From positions 1 through 5,309 of the forward strand of contig JADMIN010000235.1 of the NCBI GenBank assembly GCA_015478575.1: DNA of 5,309 nucleotides, written 5' to 3'. A program made the translations under genes and the position numbers. Below are positions 1 through 4,777 of this stretch, piece by piece. The notes beneath the pieces are model-generated. The model worked only from the letters and a program-made list of their open reading frames with translations. It was not told the origin of the DNA and ran no database searches. The DNA comes from Ktedonobacterales bacterium (lineage in GTDB: Bacteria > Chloroflexota > Ktedonobacteria > Ktedonobacterales > JADMIN01). Every line of letters starts with the position of its first letter. The first letter of the stretch is position 1.

Positions 1-122
1 GGCTGAAACCGGGTGACTCGTCTCGTCATGCGCATGCAATGGCAGCGGCGAAGGGCGCGCTACCATCCCCTCCTTCCATGCCAACTCGTCGTTGCGCTCG
101 CAGGCGCCACCCTACGGGCATC

Positions 123-155
123 TTCATCGAACGTGTTCATCGAACGTGTTCATCG
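123..155. repeat. 13-bp tandem repeat, 2.5 copies
   Basis: The unit TTCATCGAACGTG occurs at 123-135 and 136-148, followed by a partial copy TTCATCG at 149-155. The copies are identical. Each unit junction creates a short inverted repeat GAAC-GT-GTTC (129-138 and 142-151), so the block holds two equal palindromic sites 13 bp apart. It could be a paired operator for a dimeric regulator or simple slippage. Nothing else in the sequence decides between these. Confidence 0.8.
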
Positions 156-199
156 GCTCCTCGTCTTGGCATCCCAAGTTCGCAGCGAGGCAGCGCCGA

Positions 200-285
200 T
201 TCTTCTCGTGCGTCACACGTTCTAACGCGCTACGCGCGCCCTGGTAATTCCCATAGCCAGCCCATAGAGGGCGGGTCGAGAAGAA
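200..285. repeat. Imperfect nested inverted repeat
   Basis: TTCTTCTCG (200-208) is the exact reverse complement of CGAGAAGAA (277-285). Inside it, CGCCCT (237-242) can pair with AGGGCG (268-273), and CTGG (241-244) with CCAG (257-260), though these two overlap and compete. As RNA this could form a multi-part stem-loop, perhaps the 3' end of an upstream transcript. There is no T-run to mark a terminator, so its role is unknown. Confidence 0.3.
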
Positions 286-368
286 GCAAGGCGCCTCGTT
301 GCGCGGCGGCATCCGCGCTATCCTAACAGGGCGAAGGATTCCGCGCAAGCGGCTCTACCCATTCCACC

Positions 369-397
369 TAGTTCACGGGAGACATTCCGGCTATACT
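369..397 (+). promoter_or_regulatory. Probable galTK promoter with weak -35
   Basis: A good -10 box, TATACT, lies at 392-397, which would start the transcript near 404 and leave a leader of about 68 nt before galT. The hexamer 17 bp upstream (TAGTTC, 369-374) fits the -35 consensus poorly. TTCACG at 372-377 fits better (4 of 6) but leaves only a 14-bp spacer. A weak -35 would suit a promoter needing an activator, as is common for sugar operons; that is inference. The -10 surroundings nearly match those of the promoter at 3870-3898. Confidence 0.45.
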
Positions 398-471
398 GCC
401 CATATGGTGGCGGATCAGCGGATGGTGGTCTGGCACGGGCGGGAAAGGCACAGACGGGAAAGGGACGCACG

Positions 472-1443
472 ATGGGTGAGGACGAAGAGACCGCTGGCGG
501 AGCGAGTGGTGAGGCAACGGCGCCTGGCTCGGCGGCATCCACGCAGCTCGCATGGAATCCGCTGATGGGGACGTATGTGGCCCAGGCGCCGGCGCGCATG
601 CGGCGGCGTGAGTTGACCGATGCCTGCCCGTTCTGCGCTGACCTGACCTCTGGGCGTGTGGCGGCGGGGACGCGGGCGTGGATCCGCCCCAACGACTTTC
701 CCGCGTTGACGCCGCCCACGGGCGAGTGCTACATGCTGATCTATCACCCGGAGCATGACCGCACGTTCGCCGACCTGACGGTGGAGGAGACGCTGGAGGT
801 CATCGCCCTCTGGCAGCGCATCTATCGTGAGTTGGCGCCGCGCTTCGCCTGCGTGATGACCTGGGAAACGAGTGGGGAGGCCATCGGCCAGACGCAACGC
901 CACCCGCATGGGCAGACGTACGGCGTCTCGTTCCTGCCGGATACGCTGGCACGCGAGTTGGCCGCGCTCGATCATGCCGAGGCGCGGGGGCGCGGCTGCC
1001 TCTTTTGCGCGGAAGTGACCAGGGAGAGCGGCGGGCCGCGCGCGGTGATCGAGGGAGCGCACTGGCTGGCCTTCGTGCCAGCGTACGCGCGCTATCCCTA
1101 TCAGGTGCATCTCGCGCCACGGCACCACATGCGCCATATCGCTGACCTCGCTGACGATGTGGCCGCGACGCGCGAGTTGGCGACGAGCCTGTTGCGCGTG
1201 GTGCGGGCTTACCAGGTGCTCTATCAGGGGCCGATGCCCTATATGCTTGCTATCCACCAACTGGGCGATCGCCGCTTTCACCTGCATCTTGAGTTGCTGG
1301 CGGTGGGGCGCGCCCCTGGGAGGCTGAAACTGGCGGCGAGCACTGAAGCCGCTTGGGGCCTCTGGCTCAACGACGCGCTGCCGGAGCGCGCGGCGGGGGA
1401 GCTGCGCCTGGCGCTGGCGGAGCGTGATCATGGTCTATCGTGA
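472..1443 (+). CDS. galT: Galactose-1-phosphate uridylyltransferase GalT
   Basis: Transfers UMP from UDP-glucose to galactose-1-phosphate, giving UDP-galactose and glucose-1-phosphate, the middle step of the cytoplasmic Leloir pathway. The 323-residue protein has the two HIT-like halves of class I GalT. The active-site motif HPHGQ is at 144-148, with His146 the expected uridylylated nucleophile. Compared with the E. coli enzyme as I recall it, the zinc ligands Cys52, Cys55, His95 and His144 and the second metal site Glu162, His262, His270 and His272 all appear present. A second CxxC (Cys176, Cys179) opens the C-terminal half. The first 25 or so residues are a loose acidic, Ala/Gly-rich extension. 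ATG 472 follows a purine-rich Shine-Dalgarno stretch (AAGGGA, 460-465) with 6 nt spacing; a similar run sits at 440-448. galK follows directly, so the two are probably one operon. Confidence 0.96.
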   Translation: MGEDEETAGGASGEATAPGSAASTQLAWNPLMGTYVAQAPARMRRRELTDACPFCADLTSGRVAAGTRAWIRPNDFPALTPPTGECYMLIYHPEHDRTFADLTVEETLEVIALWQRIYRELAPRFACVMTWETSGEAIGQTQRHPHGQTYGVSFLPDTLARELAALDHAEARGRGCLFCAEVTRESGGPRAVIEGAHWLAFVPAYARYPYQVHLAPRHHMRHIADLADDVAATRELATSLLRVVRAYQVLYQGPMPYMLAIHQLGDRRFHLHLELLAVGRAPGRLKLAASTEAAWGLWLNDALPERAAGELRLALAERDHGLS

Positions 1444-1450
1444 GAACGGG

Positions 1451-1460
1451 AAGGGTGAGG
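1451..1460 (+). promoter_or_regulatory. galK ribosome binding site that fixes the start
   Basis: AAGGGTGAGG precedes ATG 1463, with AAGGG (1451-1455) 7 nt from the start codon. This favours ATG 1463 over the in-frame GTG 1424 and ATG 1430, which would overlap the end of galT. ATG 1430 does have a GGAG at 1419-1422, so a coupled upstream start is not excluded. Confidence 0.6.
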
Positions 1461-1462
1461 CG

Positions 1463-2710
1463 ATGCCCGCACAGCCGATGCCAGCGCCGGTAAGCGCGGC
1501 GGTGGCGGCCTATCACGCGCTCTGGGCGGATGAGGCGGGCAATGAGACGGGCACCGCGCCGCTGCTGGCCGCGTGGGCGCCGGGGCGCATCAACCTGATT
1601 GGCGAGCACACGGACTATAACGATGGCTGGGTGCTGCCGGTCGCGGTGGATCGCCACATCGCCTTCGCTGGGCGCGCGCTGCCAGGGGGTCGGGCGCGGA
1701 TCTACTCGGCGCATTTCGACGAGGTGGCTGAGTTCGAGACCATTCGCGCCGCGCTGGTTGATGTGGCGGAGGGCGCTGGGCTGCCCCTGTGGGCGCGCTT
1801 CGTGCGCGGCGCGCTCGCTGAGTTGGCCGCGCTCCCCCACGCGCCGCTGACGCCTGGATTCCGCGCCGCTATCGTGGGTGACGTGCCGGTGGGTGGCGGC
1901 ATGAGTTCTTCCACGGCGCTGGTCGTGGCGACGGCCACCTTCGCCGCCGCGCTGGGCGGCCCGAGGCTCACGCCGATGGAGACCGCGCGGCTCTGCCAGC
2001 GCGCGGAACAGCGCAGCTCAGGCGTGCTGGGCGGCATCATGGATCAGGTCAGCGCTTGTCTGGGGCGTGCGGGGTATGCCCTGCTGCTGGATTGCCGCAC
2101 GCAAGCGTATGCCTACATTCCCTTGTCCCTGACGGATGTCGCGCTGGTCGCCTATGATACCGGCGTACCGCACCTCCTGGCTGAGTCCGCGTATAACCAG
2201 CGACGCGCGGAGTGCCTGGAGGTCGTGGGTGTGCTGGCGGCGGTGCTCGAGGCTGAGACGCCTGGGCGGTCGGTGCGGGCGCTGCGCGATGTGGTGATGG
2301 CCGATCTCCAGCGGCACGGCGCCCTCCTGTCCCCAACGCTTCTGGCGCGGGCGCGGCATGTTGTGAGCGAGAACGCGCGCGTGGAGCGGGCGGCGGCGGT
2401 GCTGCGCGCGGGCGAGATGTCGGCGCTGGGTGCGCTGCTCTCCGCGTCGCATGCGAGTCTGCGCGATGACTATGCCGTGAGCTGCCCTGAATTGGATGCC
2501 GTGGTGGCGATTGCGCGCACCGTGCCGGGTGTGGTGGGCGCGCGGATGATGGGCGCGGGCTTTGGGGGCAGCGCCCTGATCGTGGTGGAGCGGGCGGCGC
2601 TTGATCGCCTGGAGGCCACGCTCGCTGACGAGTATCCCCGCCGGACGGGGCGCCTGGGGACGTGGCATCGCTGTCGTGTCGCTGGCGGCGCTACGTCTGG
2701 AGCGCTCTAG
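1463..2710 (+). CDS. galK: Galactokinase GalK
   Basis: Phosphorylates alpha-D-galactose at C1 with ATP, the entry step of the Leloir pathway, and supplies the substrate of the adjacent GalT. It is a GHMP kinase of 415 residues from the chosen start, slightly longer than the usual 380-400. The galactokinase signature GRINLIGEHTDYND is at 41-54, including Arg42. The ATP-binding GHMP motif PVGGGMSSSTA is at 142-152. The catalytic base is expected to be Asp194 in GIMDQ. A family-typical SAYNQRR is at 242-248, and the C-terminal glycine-rich motif GARMMGAGFGGS is at 359-370. All key residues I can check are present, so the enzyme should be active. About 38 residues precede the first motif; an alternative ATG at 1478 would shorten this. 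The gene starts 19 nt after galT stops and is presumably co-transcribed with it. Confidence 0.96.
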   Translation: MPAQPMPAPVSAAVAAYHALWADEAGNETGTAPLLAAWAPGRINLIGEHTDYNDGWVLPVAVDRHIAFAGRALPGGRARIYSAHFDEVAEFETIRAALVDVAEGAGLPLWARFVRGALAELAALPHAPLTPGFRAAIVGDVPVGGGMSSSTALVVATATFAAALGGPRLTPMETARLCQRAEQRSSGVLGGIMDQVSACLGRAGYALLLDCRTQAYAYIPLSLTDVALVAYDTGVPHLLAESAYNQRRAECLEVVGVLAAVLEAETPGRSVRALRDVVMADLQRHGALLSPTLLARARHVVSENARVERAAAVLRAGEMSALGALLSASHASLRDDYAVSCPELDAVVAIARTVPGVVGARMMGAGFGGSALIVVERAALDRLEATLADEYPRRTGRLGTWHRCRVAGGATSGAL

Positions 2711-2914
2711 ATGGCTGAGGGAGCGACGCTGGCCTCCCTGCCCGCCTGGGCGGACCCACTACGCCCACCTGGGCGGGGGGAAGCGCTCTGTTGGCGTGGG
2801 AGCGTCGTGGCTCAGGGGCGGTGCGGTGCTTGCGGCCAGTGGAGGCCAGGCGAGCTACCTGATGATCTTTGGTCCGCCGTCGCGCTTGACACCGCGAAAG
2901 AGGAGCGCATATAA
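2711..2914 (+). CDS. Doubtful small protein abutting galK
   Basis: A 67-codon frame starts with the ATG directly after the galK stop (TAGATG), and GGAG at 2699-2702 lies 8 nt upstream, so translation coupled to galK is possible. I do not recognise the product. It has one CxxC pair (CGAC, residues 38-41), one further Cys at 27, several Trp and Pro, and no membrane segment or signal peptide. Third codon positions look less GC-rich than in galTK. Its last codons run through the greA promoter, and GC-rich inverted repeats lie inside it. It may be a chance frame over a structured intergenic region; I think that is somewhat more likely than a real gene. Confidence 0.25.
   Translation: MAEGATLASLPAWADPLRPPGRGEALCWRGSVVAQGRCGACGQWRPGELPDDLWSAVALDTAKEERI
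2729..2849. repeat. Long-range inverted repeat between galK and greA
   Basis: CTGGCCTCC (2729-2737) is the exact reverse complement of GGAGGCCAG (2841-2849), 103 nt apart. The pair encloses the GC-rich hairpins at 2742-2777. The transcript of the galTK tail could fold into a closed domain here. There is no conserved motif that I recognise as a riboswitch. Confidence 0.35.
2742..2777 (+). terminator. Candidate galTK terminator or attenuator hairpins
   Basis: Several stems compete in this block. CCGCC (2742-2746) can pair with GGCGG (2749-2753), though with an impossibly tight 2-nt loop unless it opens. TGGGCG (2747-2752) can pair with CGCCCA (2762-2767) with a 9-nt loop. The second TGGGCG (2770-2775) could pair with the same CGCCCA. 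No T-run follows, so it is not a standard intrinsic terminator. It begins 31 nt after the galK stop, a usual place for transcription to end. Confidence 0.35.
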
Positions 2915-2915
2915 T
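2886..2915 (+). promoter_or_regulatory. Consensus sigma-70 type promoter of greA
   Basis: The -35 box TTGACA (2886-2891) and the -10 box TATAAT (2910-2915) are both perfect matches to the housekeeping consensus and are separated by 18 bp. Transcription should start near 2922. The nearest recognised gene downstream is greA, whose start lies about 270 nt further on. A double perfect match by chance is unlikely in such GC-rich DNA, so this is probably a strong constitutive promoter. Confidence 0.85.
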
Positions 2916-3130
2916 ACCACGCACAATTGCGAGGCAGGCACACGGCGGGCCTTTGGGCGCGCTGTTTCTTTTATCTTGCCCACGCGAGCGAGAGGATGAA
3001 GGGCTTTTCCGCCTACTGGACCGCTCTCTGGGGTGAGGCACGTGGGAGGTGGAGCGTTCCCCACTTCGCGGGGCGTGTGTCGCCACGCGCGTGTGGCAAG
3101 CCGCGATTTCGACTGGCAGAAGGGGATGGC

Positions 3131-3166
3131 CGGTCGGGACGGGTGGCAGCACTTGGCTGCTGACCG
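3131..3166 (+). promoter_or_regulatory. Two-part hairpin before the greA ribosome site
   Basis: CGGTC (3131-3135) pairs with GACCG (3162-3166), and inside it GCAGC (3146-3150) pairs with GCTGC (3156-3160) around a 5-nt loop; a 10-nt bulge separates the two stems on the left side. TATCTTTG follows, and the greA ribosome site begins at 3179. It could act as a weak attenuator or control access to the ribosome site. Confidence 0.35.
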
Positions 3167-3178
3167 TATCTTTGAGCG

Positions 3179-3183
3179 AGGAG
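3179..3183 (+). promoter_or_regulatory. greA ribosome binding site
   Basis: AGGAG lies 8 nt before ATG 3192 and fixes the greA start. The frame is open for 53 more codons upstream, back to a GTG at 3033, but nothing there resembles GreA. Confidence 0.8.
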
Positions 3184-3191
3184 TGTGGTTG

Positions 3192-3710
3192 ATGGCAACG
3201 AACACGTCACACGGTCAGAATAGTATGCGCCCAGGCGAGGTGGAGAAGATTCCGCTGACGCCAGAAGGATTTGAAGAGAAAAAGGCGCGCTATCACTACT
3301 TGATCACGGAGCGGCGTCAGCAGGTCGCGGATTACATTCATGAGGCCAAAGAGGCGGGCGACATCAGCGAGAGCAGTGCCTATGAGGATGCGAAGAATCT
3401 TCAGGCTATGGTGGAGGGCGAGATCCAGGAACTGCAACATTTGCTGGAGCACGCGACCATTTTGCAGGTGCCCGACGAGGCCGAGGGCCAGCGCACCGCG
3501 CGCCTGGGCACCACGGTGGAGGTTGAGACCGACCGCGGAACCTCGCGCACGTTTACCCTGGTGAGCACGGTTGAGGCGAACTCCACCAATGGCAAGCTCT
3601 CTGATCAATCGCCGGTGGGCAAGGCGCTGTTGGGGCACGCCGTGGGAGATACGGTCGAGGTCACGACTCCCGGCGGTACGGTGACGTATACTATCCGCGT
3701 GATCCGCTGA
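3192..3710 (+). CDS. greA: Transcription elongation factor GreA
   Basis: Binds the secondary channel of RNA polymerase and stimulates cleavage of the backtracked transcript, letting stalled complexes resume. The 172-residue protein has the N-terminal coiled-coil finger (roughly 20-92) and the C-terminal FKBP-like domain (roughly 100-172). The finger tip carries GDISESSAYEDAK (56-68), in which Asp57 and Glu60 correspond to the acidic pair that holds the catalytic metal. The C-terminal domain contains the typical SPVGKALLGHAVGD (140-153). It is some 14 residues longer than the usual 158, all at the N-terminus before PLTPEG (21-26). ATG 3225 would give a more standard length, but ATG 3192 has the better ribosome site. 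The gene stands alone between its own promoter and hairpin terminators. Its base composition looks a little less GC-rich than that of galTK. Confidence 0.97.
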   Translation: MATNTSHGQNSMRPGEVEKIPLTPEGFEEKKARYHYLITERRQQVADYIHEAKEAGDISESSAYEDAKNLQAMVEGEIQELQHLLEHATILQVPDEAEGQRTARLGTTVEVETDRGTSRTFTLVSTVEANSTNGKLSDQSPVGKALLGHAVGDTVEVTTPGGTVTYTIRVIR

Positions 3711-3722
3711 TTCCCGTAGGGG

Positions 3723-3750
3723 ACCGGCGCCGCGCGGCGCCGGTTGTTCG
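3723..3750 (+). terminator. greA terminator hairpin 1
   Basis: ACCGGCGCC (3723-3731) pairs perfectly with GGCGCCGGT (3736-3744) around a GCGC loop, 12 nt after the greA stop. The following TTGTTCG is only mildly T-rich, so termination may be partial and helped by the next hairpin. Confidence 0.75.
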
Positions 3751-3758
3751 CTGCTTCG

Positions 3759-3790
3759 AGGCCGACCGGCACCTCTCGCTGGTCGGCCTT
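3759..3790 (+). terminator. greA terminator hairpin 2
   Basis: AGGCCGACC (3759-3767) pairs with GGTCGGCCT (3781-3789). Three inner pairs, one of them G-U, can extend the stem to 12 bp with a 7-nt loop. TTATG follows without a clear T-run. Tandem with the previous hairpin, this is probably a back-up terminator separating greA from the next unit. Confidence 0.65.
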
Positions 3791-3802
3791 ATGTCGTGGT
3801 GG

Positions 3803-3820
3803 ACCGCGTGTCGTCGCGGT
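3803..3820 (+). repeat. Third hairpin downstream of greA
   Basis: ACCGCG (3803-3808) pairs with CGCGGT (3815-3820) around a 6-nt loop. GGTGG (3798-3802) and CCACC (3832-3836) could form an outer stem. It lies 50 bp before the next promoter. Its role is unknown. Confidence 0.4.
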
Positions 3821-3869
3821 GTGCGTCCTCCCCACCATGAGCATATAGTACCAGCCGGACGGCATCCTA

Positions 3870-3898
3870 TTGACGCGCTTCCGAAAACCGCCTATACT
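3870..3898 (+). promoter_or_regulatory. Sigma-70 type promoter of the orf-purB unit
   Basis: TTGACG (3870-3875) and TATACT (3893-3898) are each one base from consensus and are 17 bp apart, the ideal spacing. Transcription should start near 3905, giving a leader of about 60 nt before the start at 3964. The start region overlaps the palindrome at 3902-3920, so a repressor bound there would block the promoter. Confidence 0.75.
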
Positions 3899-3901
3899 GA
3901 A

Positions 3902-3920
3902 AGAACAGGCGTTCTAGAAC
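3902..3920. promoter_or_regulatory. LexA-like operator, GAAC-N4-GTTC palindrome
   Basis: AGAACAGGCGTTCT (3902-3915) is a perfect 5-bp inverted repeat with a 4-bp centre. It fits the Gram-positive type LexA/DinR box, GAAC-RNRY-GTTC, including the purine/pyrimidine pattern of the centre (AGGC). A second palindrome, GTTCTAGAAC (3911-3920), shares the right arm, and one more GAAC half-site lies at 3926-3929. It begins 4 bp after the -10 box, a typical repressor position. The match is direct; binding by LexA is inference, and another dimeric repressor could use the site. Confidence 0.55.
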
Positions 3921-3950
3921 AACCCGAACGTCTTTCCCACACTCATGCCG

Positions 3951-3955
3951 AGGAG
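3951..3955 (+). promoter_or_regulatory. Ribosome binding site fixing the start at 3964
   Basis: AGGAG lies 8 nt before ATG 3964. The in-frame GTG at 3955 overlaps this site and so is unlikely to be the start. Confidence 0.75.
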
Positions 3956-3963
3956 TGGCACGT

Positions 3964-4746
3964 ATGATCTCACTTGGATTACTCTGGTTCGATGATGACG
4001 CCCGGCGGACAGTCGCGCGCAAGGTCGCTGACGCTCTCGCGCGCTATCGTGATCGGGTAGGATATGAGCCGACGGTGTGTCTGTTGCACCCCACGCAGGC
4101 CGCCGCGCTGGCGGCGCCTGCCGCGACGATGAAGCCGCGGGCGCGACGTGGGGGGGGAAAGGATGCGGCCAAGGATGCCGCCGCGGTCACGCTGCCGAAG
4201 ACATTGCGGCTGGTGCCGAGCGAGCACATCAGTCCACACTACTTCATGGTGGGGGTGGCGGCTGGCGAAGCGCCGCGCCGTGTCTCTGGGCGCCTTTCAA
4301 CAGCAGAGGAGGAGTACGAGGGCAGCGGCATCATTCCCCGGCGCGCGCGGCCATCCGCCCAGGCGCCGAAGCAGGCGCTGAAGCACGCTTCGAAGCCGGT
4401 GGTGGCCAGAGCGGGCACGACGACTACCGCTCCCGCCATGCCCGCGCGCGCGCGGAGGAGGGTGGGGACTGATAGCCCGCATGAGCGGGACACCGTTGTG
4501 CCCGCGCACACGCGGAGGAGGAGCGCGGCGGCCGCGGCCACCCCAGCCGCGGCCACAGTGGGCACAAGCGCGCATGTTCCCCGGCAGGCTCGTCCCACTT
4601 CGGTGCCCCTCTCGGCTGCCGCCCAGCCGCGTCGTGCTCGCCCAACCAGCGCCCGCCCAACCAGCGTCCGTGAGGGGGCAGCCGCCGCGGACGCATCCGC
4701 TTCGGTGGTGACGGACCAGGCGCCGCGCAAGCGCAAAACCGCCTGA
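3964..4746 (+). CDS. Uncharacterised protein with basic disordered tail
   Basis: I cannot assign a function to this 260-residue protein. The N-terminal part (1-53) looks like a small alpha/beta unit: a hydrophobic strand ISLGLLWF, an acidic DDD (10-12), an amphipathic helix (about 13-33) and PTVCLLHP (36-43). A Lys/Arg/Ala/Gly insertion (about 54-76) follows, then another strand region with LRLVPSEHISPHYFMVGV (81-98). From residue 119 to the end there is no Phe, Tyr, Trp or Cys, with about 26 Lys/Arg against 7 Asp/Glu, and a loose motif P-R-x-A-R-P-S/T recurs near 125, 206 and 222. Such a tail is probably disordered and could bind nucleic acid; that is inference. From memory, short proteins with a similar N-terminus occur in Chloroflexota. 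There is no signal peptide or membrane segment. It is expressed from its own promoter, with a LexA-like palindrome at the start point, and purB follows after 31 nt. Confidence 0.8.
   Translation: MISLGLLWFDDDARRTVARKVADALARYRDRVGYEPTVCLLHPTQAAALAAPAATMKPRARRGGGKDAAKDAAAVTLPKTLRLVPSEHISPHYFMVGVAAGEAPRRVSGRLSTAEEEYEGSGIIPRRARPSAQAPKQALKHASKPVVARAGTTTTAPAMPARARRRVGTDSPHERDTVVPAHTRRRSAAAAATPAAATVGTSAHVPRQARPTSVPLSAAAQPRRARPTSARPTSVREGAAAADASASVVTDQAPRKRKTA
4441..4523 (+). repeat. Diverged 60-bp spaced repeat in the tail
   Basis: CCCGCGCGCGCGGAGGAGG begins at 4441, and a close relative, CCCGCGCACACGCGGAGGAG, begins at 4501. They encode the related segments PARARRRV and PAHTRRRS, 20 residues apart. 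They suggest that the tail grew by internal duplication. Confidence 0.5.
4639..4666 (+). repeat. 15-bp in-frame direct repeat in the tail
   Basis: CGCCCAACCAGCG occurs at 4639-4651 and 4654-4666, a period of 15 bp or five codons, encoding ARPTS twice. The in-frame period keeps the protein open and points to recent slippage or duplication in the low-complexity tail. Confidence 0.8.
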
Positions 4747-4777
4747 GTTCAGTTTGCGGGGAGGCGGAGGAGATGAC

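Larger units (their letters stand above)
1..471. other. galT upstream region without a recognised gene
   Basis: I find no supportable gene in this stretch. The short reading frames on both strands carry no family motif and overlap one another, as expected in high-GC DNA. It does contain a 13-bp tandem repeat (123-155), a 9-bp inverted repeat with 68 nt between its arms (200-208 and 277-285), a CCCATAG direct repeat (250-256 and 261-267), a 10-bp palindrome CATGCGCATG (27-36) and a probable promoter with its -10 box at 392-397. The stretch is therefore best read as intergenic, holding the control region of galTK. Whatever gene precedes it lies outside the window. Confidence 0.6.
2922..3191 (+). 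other. Long greA leader without a recognised gene
   Basis: This stretch of about 270 nt lies between the consensus promoter and the greA start. I see no known riboswitch motif. It can form several stems: GTGGG (3042-3046) with CCCAC (3060-3064), which competes with CCCC (3059-3062) against GGGG (3070-3073); GCCAC (3082-3086) with GTGGC (3093-3097); and the two-part hairpin at 3131-3166. A short frame beginning ATGAAGGGC at 2997 and closing at 3163 might encode a leader peptide but has no well-placed ribosome site. In E. coli greA has a leader that yields the small RNA GraL; whether this is analogous is inference. Confidence 0.5.

Noticed and set aside
123..155. CRISPR-like repeat
   Set aside because: The unit is 13 bp and strictly tandem without spacers.
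415..1431. 338-codon open frame on the minus strand opposite galT
   Set aside because: It is a compositional shadow: the plus strand encodes GalT with all metal and active-site residues, and the minus-strand product is Arg/His/Pro-rich without family features.
1424..1462. Earlier galK starts at GTG 1424 or ATG 1430
   Set aside because: They overlap galT and lengthen an already long N-terminus; ATG 1463 has the better ribosome site. ATG 1430 remains a minor possibility.
2018..2668. 216-codon open frame on the minus strand opposite galK
   Set aside because: It lies wholly within galK, which carries all galactokinase motifs, and its product is low-complexity Arg/His/Gln-rich.
2691..3152. 153-codon minus-strand frame between galK and greA
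   Set aside because: It runs against the consensus promoter, has no recognisable domain, and overlaps several other equally featureless frames.
3033..3191. In-frame upstream extension of greA from GTG 3033
   Set aside because: The added 53 residues do not resemble GreA, and AGGAG at 3179-3183 marks ATG 3192.
2922..3191. T-box or known riboswitch in the greA leader
   Set aside because: No TGGNACCGCG core or other recognisable aptamer motif is present, and greA is not a typical target.
3798..3836. T-box look-alike (GGTGGACCGCG followed by GCGTCC)
   Set aside because: It resembles the TGGNACCGCG antiterminator core but lacks the N base, the ACCGCG is better explained by its 6-bp hairpin with CGCGGT, and there is no room for a Stem I because the greA terminators lie directly upstream.
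4239..4736. 165-codon minus-strand frame opposite the uncharacterised gene
   Set aside because: The plus frame has a good promoter, ribosome site and start. The minus product is an Ala/Arg/Val mirror of the repetitive tail.
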